A stretch of 64,000 nucleotides of DNA from Schizochytrium sp. TIO01 (GCA_004764695.1 CM015708.1:186001-250000); one strand, 5' to 3'. Shown: positions 17,441 to 27,777, numbered from the stretch's first letter. Made by a program: numbers and translations. Notes: a model not told the origin generated them from the letters alone.

Positions 17441-18218
17441 CGTACTTGCCCAACAGCCCAAATAGCTTATAGTTTATCCTATGTGGGTTGATAATATAGC
17501 CCAAATGGGCTTGTATAGAACAACCCAACAGCCCATATTGGCTAGTTTAAATCCCATATGGGCAAATAAACGACCCCGCAGCCCAAATTGGATATCATAG
17601 AAATCCAATATGGGCTGTGTGCAAATCCCATATTGGACTGAAGCTATTTTCCCACAGCCATTTTGGGCTAGAAATAGCCAATATGGGAAATATCCCAACC
17701 CAAAATGTTTTTTTTCCCCTTTTGGAAGCATTTTTATATCATCCCATACATACACTACTCTAGGGAGAGTTGTGTCACCACCCACATTTACTCCAACCCA
17801 TCTAATTAAAAAGATTTTCTCATACCACAGCTCTAATTATTGCTCGACCACAGCTCGGAAAATGGAGTTGAGTGTAAGAGCTATCAGCAAGACAAGCAAG
17901 AGAGCTGTGGGTGGGGTAAAAGATAGAAGAGCAATGCTCTTATCCAATACTCTCCCACAAAGGAGCAATGTGAGCAGATGGAGCAAAGGGAGCAGAGCTT
18001 AGCTCTGAAAGAAAAAAAGTGATTAAGTAAAAGAGCTCACCCCAACCACTGCTCTGCTAGTCTCTAGGCTAAATATAAACAATTCTAGGTGTAGGAGCTC
18101 AGTAGAGGCTTTGAGGCTATTTATATAAGAAACAAATTATAGGCATTAGACCTAACCTATAGCAATTATCTAGCTAAACTTTACAGATAAATAGCAGTAA
18201 CGGGTACAAAACAAACAG
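17440..18218. other. Unique core of the large inverted repeat
   Basis: About 780 bp between the two inverted arrays. Its left part holds the phased palindromes. The right part (about 17820-18065) is rich in AGCTC/GAGCT words, including the inverted pair CCACAGCTC and GAGCTGTGG. A 130-codon open frame (17610-18002) crosses both parts but has no protein-like features. No gene is supported here. Confidence 0.6.
17500..17690. promoter_or_regulatory. Phased CCATATTGG-type palindromes, candidate replication origin
   Basis: At least eight palindromic sites of the form CCC-A/T-rich-GGG (for example CCCAAATGGG, CCCATATTGG, CCAATATGGG) start near 17500, 17532, 17553, 17582, 17604, 17627, 17658 and 17678. 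Spacing is 20-23 or 29-32 bp, close to two or three helical turns, so sites would face the same side of the DNA. The cluster sits in the core of a large inverted repeat. This resembles a multimeric protein-binding site such as an origin or partition locus. The function is inferred. Confidence 0.5.
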
Positions 18219-19030
18219 GCAAAAAGCTAAGCTTTTGTTAAGTTGGGTTGAGGGGTATCTCACTAAGCAAGCAAAAAGCTAGGCTTTTACAATAAATAGC
18301 AGAAAGGGGTAGAAACTAAGCAAGCGATTAGCTAAGCTTTTACAATAAATAGCAGAAAGGGGTAGAAACTAAGCAAGCGATTAGCTAAGCTTTTACAATA
18401 AATAGCAGAAAGGGGTAGAAACTAAGCAAGCAAATAGCTAAGCTTTTACAATAAATAGTATAAAGGGGTATAAACTAAGCAAGCAAATAGCTAAGCTTTA
18501 TGATAAATAGCAGAAAGGGGTAGAACTAAAGCAAGCAAAAAACTAGGCTTTTACAATAAATAGCAGAAAGGGGTAGAACTAAAGCAAGCAAATAGCTAAG
18601 CTTTTACAATAAATAGCAGAAAGGGGTAGAAACTAAGCAAGCGATTAGCTAAGCTTTATGTTAAATAGCATAAAGGGGTAGAAACTAAGCAAGCAAATAG
18701 CTAAGCGTTATGATAAATAGCAGAAAGGGGTAGAAACTAAGCAAGTGATTAGCTAAGCTTTAAGATAAATAGCAGAAAGGGGTAGAAACTAAGCAAGCAA
18801 ATAGCTAAGCTTTAAGATAAATAGCAGAAAGGGGTAGAAACTAAGCAAGTGATTAGCTAAGCTTTAAGATAAATAGCATAAAGGGGTATAAACTAAGCAA
18901 GCGAAAAACTAAGCTTTATAATAAATGGCCGAAACGGGTAGAAACTAAGCAGGTAGATAACTAAGCTTTTGAAATATAATAAAGCGAATAGAAGAGAGAG
19001 AGGGTAGAAATAAGGCAGGCAAAACGCTAG
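18219..19030. repeat. Inverted copy of the tandem arrays, right arm
   Basis: About thirteen units of ~52 bp containing AGCAGAAAGGGGTAGAAACT run in the opposite orientation to the left arm. A single copy of the 66-bp unit follows at the outer end (AAAGCGAATAGAAGAGAGAG). Together with the left arm this forms an imperfect palindrome of about 2.5 kb centred near 17820. Unit numbers differ between arms (about 8 versus 13), as expected from independent expansion and contraction. Confidence 0.88.
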
Positions 19031-19620
19031 GCTTTTGTTTGAGTTGGGCTGAGGGGGTAGGTAGCTCACAAAGCTAGGTAATTGTGTGAAGGAGGGTAGC
19101 TAACAAGCAGGCAAATAGCTAGGCTATTTTTTTTGAGAAAGGGTAGCTAACAAAGCAGACATAAAGCTAGACTTTAACACCATATCACATATCCACTTCA
19201 CCACTACACTTTCTCCAATGGCCACTAACTACTCCAAATAACCATTTCACTACTTACTGATCTCGAGTCGCTCATCATCATTTCAATTCTTTAGATTAAA
19301 CCACTACGAAGCCCTAACTCGAAAATTACCACTTAGCTTAACCATATAACCATTTCGAGTACTCCACTCCTTAACCGCCCATCATATCAACCACTTGACC
19401 ACTTCGATTACTTATTTGGCTAATCTACTAAAATACTATCACAACTACTCCAGGCGTACTCGCTAAATACAACCAACAGAAACAAGTTTATCACTAAACA
19501 AAGCTAACTGGCTAATCACTAACAAGTCAACCACTACACGAACACTAACTGGCTCAATGCCACAAACAGTAACCAGTTCACCACTTATCCATTTAAACAA
19601 ACTAAACAGACAACTATGAA
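19031..19620. other. Non-coding stretch with degenerate CCACTT/ACCATTTC words
   Basis: No gene is visible. The stretch begins with decaying units of the adjoining array, then becomes a dense mix of short words such as CCACTT, ACCATTTC, ACTGGCTAA and ACCAGTTC. These recur through to about 22320 and look like remnants of older tandem repeats. Confidence 0.6.
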
Positions 19621-21790
19621 CCATTTCACCAATTCAAAACCTCCACTGGCAAAACACCAGCCTTTTTAGCCAATTCACCAATACGCCAATTTCTTAACTG
19701 CAGCTAATACCAACCAATTAGCCACTACGATAAAATCAACTGGTTAAATGTCACAACCAAATACCATTTCACCAGTTCGATTAGCTTACTGAGTAACTGG
19801 TAAAAATCCTCACCAGTTCGCCACTTGCGAGACTATAGCGTTTATAAAAAAGAAAGAAAGATGAAAACTCCACAACCTTGACAAGAGATCATTATTTGAA
19901 GCAGCAGATCATATTCCAAAGAAACAATTAACTTATAATCAGAGTTTACTATCCAGTATTAACTTGTGATTCTAGTGTCGTTCACACAAATATTTCCTTC
20001 TCTTCTTCTTGGAATTCAAAGTTCAAAGCCATTTGACCACTTTCGGAATCTCTCTGACTGAAAGGCATAGTTAGAAACCATTTCACCAATTCAAAACCTA
20101 CACTGGCAAAACACCAGCCTTTTTGGCCAATTCACCAATACGCCAATTTCTTAACTGCAAGCTAATACCAACCAATTAGCTACTACGATCAATCAACTGG
20201 TTAAATGTCACAACCAAATACCATTTCACCAGTTCGATTAGCTTACTGAGTAACTGGTAAAAATACTCACCAGTTCGCCACTTGCGAGACTATAGCGTTT
20301 ATAAAAAAGAAAGAAAGATGAAAACTCCACAACCTTGACAAGAGATCATTATTTGAAGCAGCAGATCATATTCCAAAGAAACAATTAACTTATAATCAGA
20401 GTTTACTATCCAGTATTAACTTGTGATTCTAGTGTCGTTCACACAAATAAATTCCTTCTCTTCTTCTTGGAATTCAAAGTTCAAAGCCATTTGACCACTT
20501 TCGATATCTCTCTGACTAAAAGGCATAGTTAGGAACCATTTTACCATGCCTGTTCTAGAAATGGTTAAATGGCAGCCTTTTAGCCAATTCACCAATATCC
20601 TATTTTTAACTGCAACTAATACTAACCAGTTAGGCACTATGATCAATCAACTGGTCAAATGTCAAAACCAAAAACCATTTCACCAGTTCGATTAGCTTAC
20701 TGAGTAACTGGTAAAAATACTCACCAGTTCGCCACTTGCCAGACTATACCGTTTATAAAAAAGAAAGAAAGATGAAAACTTAACAACCTCGACAAGAGAT
20801 CATTATTTGAAGCAGCAGATCATATCCCAAAGACAACGATTAATTTATGATAAGAGTTTATTATTTATTATTAACTTGTGACAATAGTGTCGTTCGCGCA
20901 AATAAATTCCTTCTCTTCTTCTTGGAATTCAAACTTTGAAGCTATTTGACCACTTTTAGAATACCTTTGGCTAAAAGGCATAGCTAGGAACCATTTCACC
21001 TTGATTATTTAGAAAATAGTTCAATGGCAATCTTTTTGACCAGTTAGCCACTTGGCTAAAAGGCAAAGCAGAGAACCATTTTACCTTGATTATTAATGAA
21101 ATGGTTTAATGGCAGTAGGTTCGACCAGTTAGCCACTTGAGTTATTTCATAGTCACCACTAGTGCCAGCCATTTCGCCACTACGATCAATCAACTGGTTA
21201 AATATCGCACGCATGAACCATTTCACCATTTGAAAATAGCTCACTGACTAACTGGTCACATTACTCACCAGTGCACCACTTCAGAGACTATAGCGTTTAT
21301 AAAAAAGAAAGAAAGATGAAAACTCTACAACCTTGACAAAAGATCATTATTTAAAGCCTCAGCTCATATTCGAAAGAAAACGATTAATTTATGATCAGAG
21401 TTTACCATCAATTATTAACTTGTGACTATAGTGTCGTTCACGCAAATAAAGTCCTTTTCTTTCTACTTAGAATTCAAAGTTCGTAGCCATTTGACCACTT
21501 TTAGAATACCTTTGGCTAAAAGGCAAAGCAATGAACCATTTTACCTTGATTATTAATGAAATGGTTTATTGGCAGTAGGTTCGACCAGTTAGCCACTTGA
21601 GTTATTTTCTAGTCACCACTAGTGCCAGCCATTTCGCCACTACGATCAATCAACTGGTTAAATGGCACAAATCAGAACCATTTCACCAATTGAAAATAGC
21701 TCACTGAATAACTGGTCACATTACTCACCAGTGCACCACTTCAGAGACTATAGCGTTTATAAAAAAAAGGAAGATGAACAATCATAAGAG
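19620..21790. repeat. Five ~455-bp direct repeats
   Basis: A landmark within each unit, GACTATAGCGTTTATAAAAA, occurs at 19831, 20287, 20742 (one mismatch), 21285 and 21746. Spacing is 456, 455, 543 and 461 bp. Each unit joins a part full of CCATTTCACCAGTTCG-type words to a conserved block with a TATA-like TTTATAAAAAAG, and nearby CTAGTGTCGTTCACACAAA. Adjacent units are highly similar, the outer two less so. No protein gene is present. The role is unknown; maintenance, silencing or non-coding transcription are possible. Confidence 0.85.
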
Positions 21791-22792
21791 TTCATTATTT
21801 GAATAGTCAGATCATATCTTAAAGACATGTTTTTTAATAGTCCCGTAGACCTCAATTGTAATCATAAAAGTACAAAGCCACTGCATCACCGTAGTAAAGC
21901 AACTGACTAAACACCACACATAGTATCAATTAACCACTACAGTGAAGATAGCTACCGTAATGGTGAAAAGCCTAGCTATTGCACCACTTGGCGTACTGGC
22001 TAATAACCACTGATACGAGCCACTGCGACACTTGGGTGACTATCAAATTGCTGCTAACGAATACTAACCATGTTACCACTTTGCAAGGCGAACAGGCTCA
22101 AAGGCATCGGGATGAACCATTTGACCTTTGCGTGGGACCAGGTGCTATATTGCAGCTGGTTTTGACTATCAGATATATTACATGCGACTGCAATGTTTCT
22201 CGTGAAAGTATCTGTTTTATTTTTCATAGATTAGTTGATCTCAACACAATATACCTACCTCAAAGAAATATGAAGAGATCACTATACAAGGCCAAGTGAC
22301 TACAGTCTACATAGACTTACCCTTTCAGTACTTGGTTTAGAACTGGCTAAGTGCGCGCATAACATACTATTGCGCCATTCAAAATGTTTTTGCTGGGTTA
22401 AAAAAGTAGTATGATAAAACGAATACAATTTTTCTGCTAACAGATTTCAAGACCAGTAACTATTGAAATTGTCTCTCGATTAAGCTGATAATTTGTTTCT
22501 TTCACGTTTTATCAGATGAACACTTTGTCATATAAAATTGTGTTGAGCTAGCATTGTCCTATTTATTTGTCTGTTTGTATACACGAATATCATTCTGAAA
22601 CTATAAAGTCTAAACCGTATATGAAGAACTTCTGGTATGCTATGTGAATGCGTTCTATAGCTTAGAGTCGGCAGTTGGAATTTATTTTATTTGAATTTTG
22701 CTAGGCAAGTATATATGAAATTTGTAATCGATATTTAAGTGATTACTTGGACATCCTCGGTGACTTCGTTATTGAATCTATTTTATATAATC
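21791..22792. other. Non-coding stretch before the EGF-like gene
   Basis: Repeat-like words fade out by about 22320. A 106-codon open frame (21979-22299) lacks protein-like features. The last ~400 bp are AT-rich with TATA-like sequences (TATATATGAAAT near 22710), and probably contain the promoter of the gene starting at 22793. Confidence 0.5.
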
Positions 22793-23719
22793 ATGAAAGC
22801 AAGTTATCTCGGAGTAAGTCTAGCTGTGCTTTATCTTTCGAACACTGCTCAAGCTGAGCCAACTGGACTGGTTTCAACTTTAAATTTTGGTTTTACTATT
22901 GTAAGTGATGCCAATCGTCTCGAAGCACTCTCGCAAATCACGGCCGACAGTACCATTTCCGAAGCCTGTACGTCAGAAATTCTCAATGCCGAGTCAAGCG
23001 TCCAGATTGTCGAAGATATCAGCTTCGACGCAGCGATTACCGACGGGATGGGCGTTGAAGAGGAGCTGCTGCTAACAAGTTTATGTAGTACTAGATTAAA
23101 TAGCTACGAGGGAGCGACTTGCTCTGCGACAACTTTGACTAGCGAACCTGGAAGCGGAAAAGAATCAGCTCGCCTGACAATTGATTTGTCAAATATTTCG
23201 TCCGAGAGTGCAGAAGCATTTAAGACGACAGGCATCGTAGCTGGCCTCGAAGATTTTTATACTACCTTAGGAACTTTATTGAGCAAAAATTTATCTAGTC
23301 TAGAGTTCGCTTCTGAAACCGACAATGGACATGTGAGCTTGACATACAATATGGTCGATGCTGAAGTTCAAGACCCATTGACCACAGAAGCGTTGGATGC
23401 AGTTGCAACATGTAACTCAGCGGTAGTAACTAATGCAGGCGCAATTGTAAGAAACCTCGGCGGCTATGAACAAAACAGTATTCCAGCCGATCTTTGTGCT
23501 GGCCGCGATTGCAACGGAAAGGGTACATGCGAAAGTACGACTGGTATTTGCTCTTGCCCTGCAGATGCCAATGGTGATTTTTGGTGGGGAATTAATTGTA
23601 TGACAAAGTGTGAGTGTTCTGATCATGGTTCATGTCTATTAGGCGTATGCAATTGCGAGTTTCCTTATTTCGGTCTTCGTTGTGCAGATACAAAGGACTG
23701 TGGTTGCACTGCACCTTAA
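22793..23719 (+). CDS. Secreted EGF-like domain protein
   Basis: A 308-residue protein starting at the first ATG, which opens a clear signal peptide (MKASYLGVSLAVLYLSNTAQA). About 225 residues of mostly acidic, beta-rich sequence follow without recognised homology. The C-terminal ~65 residues hold two Cys-rich EGF/tenascin-type repeats (CAGRDCNGKGTCES and CECSDHGSCLLGVCNCEFPY). There is no C-terminal membrane anchor. The gene at 49358-51088 ends in a closely similar EGF pair and has a similar preceding domain, so the two are probably paralogues. EGF repeats usually mediate extracellular protein-protein contact, so a virion-surface or secreted role is plausible. The gene sits isolated with the kinase between two repeat blocks; an AATAAA follows the stop codon. 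Confidence 0.8.
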   Translation: MKASYLGVSLAVLYLSNTAQAEPTGLVSTLNFGFTIVSDANRLEALSQITADSTISEACTSEILNAESSVQIVEDISFDAAITDGMGVEEELLLTSLCSTRLNSYEGATCSATTLTSEPGSGKESARLTIDLSNISSESAEAFKTTGIVAGLEDFYTTLGTLLSKNLSSLEFASETDNGHVSLTYNMVDAEVQDPLTTEALDAVATCNSAVVTNAGAIVRNLGGYEQNSIPADLCAGRDCNGKGTCESTTGICSCPADANGDFWWGINCMTKCECSDHGSCLLGVCNCEFPYFGLRCADTKDCGCTAP

Positions 23720-23824
23720 ACTCTATATAAATAAATCATTAATGAATAGAATACTGTATGATGACTAGATTACCTCTATTGATACAATTTGCTCACAATC
23801 TTCTTGTTAATATTATACTAGAAT

Positions 23825-25150
23825 ATGCCCTTTCGTAAAGTTCTGCAGCTACTTGGTCTCGGTAAATATGAGCCCAAAAACATTACTAACTCAAGAGATG
23901 AAAAGCTGCGTAGAACTAAACAGCGAAAGCCCAAGCATGAAGAGTTAAAATACAAACCCTGCGAAGACGATAATCAAGGAATCCATGCAATTTTGACAGC
24001 TGACCATGGTGCTGCAAGTATGCTATCAAAGATAAATAATAACCAGGCAGCAAAAGAATTTGTTTTAAAGTGGACCTTGCATGGTCGGTTGCAACATCTT
24101 TCTACATCAAGATGTTCGGTTGTATTTGCATCTAGTGGACATATTTTCAAGGTGTTCATGTCTACTATGATGGGCCAGACTCACTTACATCAAGAGGCGA
24201 GCGCTCTGGACGCCGCAGTTGGTATTACGGGTGTGGTCCAACTGCTCGCTAAATACTCAGACGCAGATATCACAATATTTGTCTTTGAAAATCTAGGTTC
24301 GGATGCTCAGACATTAATTAACCGTGGTTTGTTGACTGGCTCTAGCTTTCAAAAAATGCTTCGTGACATACCAATCGTATTAGAAAAACTACACAATCGT
24401 GGATGGAGCCATGGTGATGTAAAACCGAGCAATATGGTTTTCAACGGGATAAGGTGGCACTTGATAGATTTTGGTTTCGCAAAGAATTATTATCGAAGAA
24501 TCTCACGGAAAAGCAACACTGTTGCAGGAACAATCCCATTCATGCTGCCACAAATTGGAGCCAAACATCGCTACAATTTGCCAAACAATGAGTCTGTTAT
24601 CCCAGTTACCTATTCTAGACAAAACTCTAGTCAGTCGAAGGTTTGTGAAGACTCGCTAGATGGTGAAATCACTATTGACCATAACTTAGCTTTCAATGCC
24701 GATAGATACGCTTTTGCAATATCTATTCTTCAAATTATTGCTTGGCCATCTATCCCGGATGCATGTGTGTATTGTGTCCATGAAGATGTTCGTTGTTTAC
24801 GTTGCATGCGTCACCACTTGAATGGGATTGAATCAAGGTTTATTTTTATCCCACTTTCACATTTTTTGGAAATGCGTGTTGGCCGAATATCTGTAGTAGA
24901 TGGAAAGAACTTTGCTTGGCCATACGGACGGTATCCCAAACCTTTACAAGATGCCATTTGGATTCTGATTGACTTTGTCTTTCAATTTGTTCAGTCTAGT
25001 CGCGAATACTTGGTCTGGGACACACTCACTGCATCCTCTTTCTATGCCGGTAAAGATACAGACCCTAGTCTTCTTGAAGCGTTTGGAATTCTAAATGAAA
25101 CGCCAGACCAAACATGGCAAAAATTTCTACGACTCGTCAATCAGCTCTAA
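23825..25150 (+). CDS. Serine/threonine protein kinase (CK1/VRK-like)
   Basis: A 441-residue protein with the key kinase elements: the ATP-anchoring Lys109 (IFKVF), Glu124 of helix C (LHQEASAL), the catalytic loop HGDVKPSN (Asp198, Lys200, Asn203) and DFG at 215-217. The HGD form of the catalytic motif and a large insert after the activation segment are reminiscent of the CK1/VRK branch, the group that includes several viral kinases. The glycine-rich loop is degenerate, and the usual APE motif is replaced by PFMLPQIG. A basic N-terminal ~45 residues precedes the domain. All catalytic residues are present, so activity is expected. It is the second gene of a two-gene island between repeat blocks. 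Confidence 0.85.
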   Translation: MPFRKVLQLLGLGKYEPKNITNSRDEKLRRTKQRKPKHEELKYKPCEDDNQGIHAILTADHGAASMLSKINNNQAAKEFVLKWTLHGRLQHLSTSRCSVVFASSGHIFKVFMSTMMGQTHLHQEASALDAAVGITGVVQLLAKYSDADITIFVFENLGSDAQTLINRGLLTGSSFQKMLRDIPIVLEKLHNRGWSHGDVKPSNMVFNGIRWHLIDFGFAKNYYRRISRKSNTVAGTIPFMLPQIGAKHRYNLPNNESVIPVTYSRQNSSQSKVCEDSLDGEITIDHNLAFNADRYAFAISILQIIAWPSIPDACVYCVHEDVRCLRCMRHHLNGIESRFIFIPLSHFLEMRVGRISVVDGKNFAWPYGRYPKPLQDAIWILIDFVFQFVQSSREYLVWDTLTASSFYAGKDTDPSLLEAFGILNETPDQTWQKFLRLVNQL

Positions 25151-25880
25151 GTCAGATAACCAATATATTAGATTGGTTGCCACAAACACAACCCAAATGG
25201 TCAACTGGCTTTTTTATTAACCATAAAGATCACTGGAATGACTCTCTGGCTATATAATATGGTATTTAACCAGTTCAGATCATCAAATGGTCAAATGGCT
25301 TTCTATCTAATCTGAAAAAAAGTTGAACTGGTCAAATGGCTATCGACTGAGGTAGTTGACTAGTTCAGATGCTTCATTGGTCAAATGGCTTTCTATCTTA
25401 TCTGCAAAACAGCTGCATTGGTTAAATGGCGCTGGGATGAGGGTTTCAACCATTTGAGTTGTTTCAGTGGTCAAGTGGCTTTCTATCTAATCTGTGAAAA
25501 AGTTGCGTTGGTCAAATGGTTTCTTAGGAGGTAAGACGCCACTCGAGCGGGTCCAGTGGACAAATGGTTTACAATATAATCTGTAGAACAACTGTGATGG
25601 TCAAATGTTAATTTGATGTGGTCTTTAACTAGTTGTGGTGATTAAATTGGCAAATGGTTATTTCTAATTTAAACTATAAGACAGCTCAAATCGTTAGTTG
25701 ACTCGGTATATGGTTGTTGAATCAGTTAAGCTATTATCGTTGTCAAAACGATGATTGTTTAACATATTTTAAGTGTGAGATGGTTTTATATTTCATTTCT
25801 AAGACAGCTCTAATGTGCAACTGGGTCCTGAGATTGTTGTCTAACTATTTGAGTTTATGAAGTGGTTAGTTGGTTTGATT
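25151..25880. repeat. Dispersed TGGTCAAATGG repeats
   Basis: Directly after the kinase gene, the word TGGTCAAATGG and near-variants (one base changed) recur at about 40-90 bp intervals, often followed by CTTTCTATCTAATCTG. The reverse complement, CCATTTGACCA, occurs in the non-coding region left of the EGF-like gene, so the two-gene island is flanked by related repeats in inverted orientation. No gene is visible in this stretch. Confidence 0.75.
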
Positions 25881-26870
25881 TTGTATTTTAAGCAGTTGAA
25901 TTGTTGAAATGGTCAAATGGATTTTTTTTTTACCTCGAGACATCTGTAATGGCTTGATGGTTATGTAATGTGCCATTTAACCATTTGTTTCTCAGAAGTG
26001 GTGAGTTGGTTTGATAAGTTGTTTTTTAAGCAGTTGAATTGTTGAAATGGTCAAATGGTTTTTTTTTACCTCGAGACATCTTTAATGGCTTGATGGTTAT
26101 GTAATGTGCCATTTAACCATTTGATTTTCAGAAGTGGTGAGTTGGTTTGATAAGTTGTTTTTTAAGCAGTTGAATTGTTGAAATGGTCAAATGGTTTTTT
26201 TACCTCGAGACATCTTTAATGGCTTGATGGTTATGTAATGTGCCATTTAACCATTTGATTCTCAGAAGTGGTGAGTTGGTTTGATAAGTTGTTTTTTAAG
26301 CAGTTGAATTGTTGAAATGGTCAAATGGTTTTTTTTACCTCGAGACATCTGTAATGGCTTGATGGTTATGTAATGTGCCATTTAACCATTTGATTCTCAG
26401 AAGTGGTGAGTTGGTTTGATAAGTTGTTTTTTAAGCAGTTGAATTGTTGAAATGGTCAAATGGTTTTTTTTTACCTCGAGACATCTGTATTGGCTTGATG
26501 GTTATGTAATGTGCCATTTAACCAGTTGAGTTTATGAAGTGGTGAGTTGGTTTGATAAGTTGTTTTTTAAGCAGTTGAATTGTTGAAATGGTGAAATGGT
26601 TTTTTTTACCTCGAGACATCTGTAATGGCTTGATGGTTATGTAATGTGCCATTTAACCAGTTGAGTTTGTGAAGTGGTTAGTTGGTTTGATAAGCTGTTT
26701 TTAAGCAGTTGAGTTGTTGAAATGGTCAAATGGTTTTTTTTTACCTCGAGACATCTGTAATGGCTAAGTGGCTATTGTTTTGCCTTTGAGCCAGTCGAGT
26801 TTATGAAGTGGTTAGTTGGTTTGATAAACTGTTTTTTAAGCAGTTGAGTTGTTAGGATGACAAAGTTGTT
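25880..26870. repeat. Seven ~135-bp tandem repeats
   Basis: The landmark ACCTCGAGACATCT recurs at 25932, 26068, 26202, 26337, 26473, 26608 and 26743, giving spacings of 134-136 bp. Each unit contains GAAATGGTCAAATGG before a T-run, then GGCTTGATGGTTATGTAATG and CATTTAACCATTTGA or close variants. Internal units are nearly identical, which points to recent homogenisation. It is non-coding and ends about 150 bp before the CHMP2-like gene. Confidence 0.9.
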
Positions 26871-27033
26871 TAGTTATTTGATTTTTTAAATAAATTATGA
26901 TTGTTTTTTGGTTTATTTAATCGGATCTATTTGTACAATAGGCTTTTTATATTATATATAAATCTGTTTTTAGATGTTTGTTGGATGCAAAAAAACTACT
27001 TAATTTTTATTGTAGGTGCATCTATATAGAGTG

Positions 27034-27777
27034 ATGGGTAACGTCCAGGAGACGCCGAGTGTTCAAGAGACACTAAGAAGTCAGGTTCGTGAATTGAAAC
27101 GGAGTGAGAAGCATTTGCGAATAGATGGGATGCGTTTGGAGCGATCAAGAAAGGATATAGAGAGAAAGTTGAAAGACTATGCAAAGTCTGGGAATATTCC
27201 TTTGGTTCAAGAATCTGCTTTAGAATATGCACGAACCAATGATCAGATTATAAAACTGAACCGAATGGCAAATAAGTTGAAAGCACTTGGTAACCAACTC
27301 GAGAACACAAAAAATATCAACCAGGTCACGGAGTCGTTTGCCTCGGTTGTATTAACCTTAAAGCGCATTAATGAGCAGAGCAATGTATCGGAATTGAGGA
27401 ATTTGCAAGCGTCTTATGAGCAAGAAGAACAGCTTCTTGATATAGCTAATGAACTCACTGAAGAATTAATAGATAACGACGAGATAGAAGAAGAAACCGA
27501 TGAGATTGTAGCTCGAGTTTTGCATGAGGTTGGAATCGAGACTGCACAAACTCTTGCATTTGCTCCTTCACATGCTGTCTCAAAGTACTCTGTAAATGGT
27601 TCAGAAAAGATTAGTTTTCCATTGGCAAGCCATACTCAAGATGTAGATGATTCGGTAATTAGAGAGCCACACAAATCACCATATGAGCTTGAAAATAATT
27701 TGCAAAGGGGGAGCAACAACCTTATAACCAAGTCTTTAAGTCTCGAAGACAGACTTCGGAATTTATCAAAGAAGTAG
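27034..27777 (+). CDS. ESCRT-III protein, CHMP2/Vps2-like
   Basis: A 247-residue protein built like ESCRT-III subunits. A basic first helical hairpin runs over about residues 5-105 (LRSQVRELKRSEKHLR, then LERSRKDIERKLKDYAKSG and ALEYARTNDQIIKL, the equivalent of the Vps2 segment with a conserved Arg-Thr). An acidic region follows, with DEIVARVLHEVGIE near 165-178, which matches the VLDEIG-type helix of CHMP2. The last residues, SLEDRLRNLSKK, fit the MIM1 motif (LxxRLxxL) that binds the Vps4 MIT domain; CHMP2 proteins end in the same way. ESCRT-III polymers constrict and cut membrane necks away from the cytosol. Start: the first ATG (27034) gives MGN; Gly2 myristoylation is possible, but residue 6 is not ideal. 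Confidence 0.85.
   Translation: MGNVQETPSVQETLRSQVRELKRSEKHLRIDGMRLERSRKDIERKLKDYAKSGNIPLVQESALEYARTNDQIIKLNRMANKLKALGNQLENTKNINQVTESFASVVLTLKRINEQSNVSELRNLQASYEQEEQLLDIANELTEELIDNDEIEEETDEIVARVLHEVGIETAQTLAFAPSHAVSKYSVNGSEKISFPLASHTQDVDDSVIREPHKSPYELENNLQRGSNNLITKSLSLEDRLRNLSKK

Noticed and set aside
17610-18002. 130-codon open frame in the core of the inverted repeat
   Set aside because: It crosses the phased palindromes and GAGCT-rich segment and has no protein-like pattern; better explained as chance.
19031-22738. Possible tRNA genes suggested by GGTTCGA-type words in the repeats
   Set aside because: The words are part of the dispersed ACCAGTTCGA repeats. I found no cloverleaf arms or anticodon loop around them.
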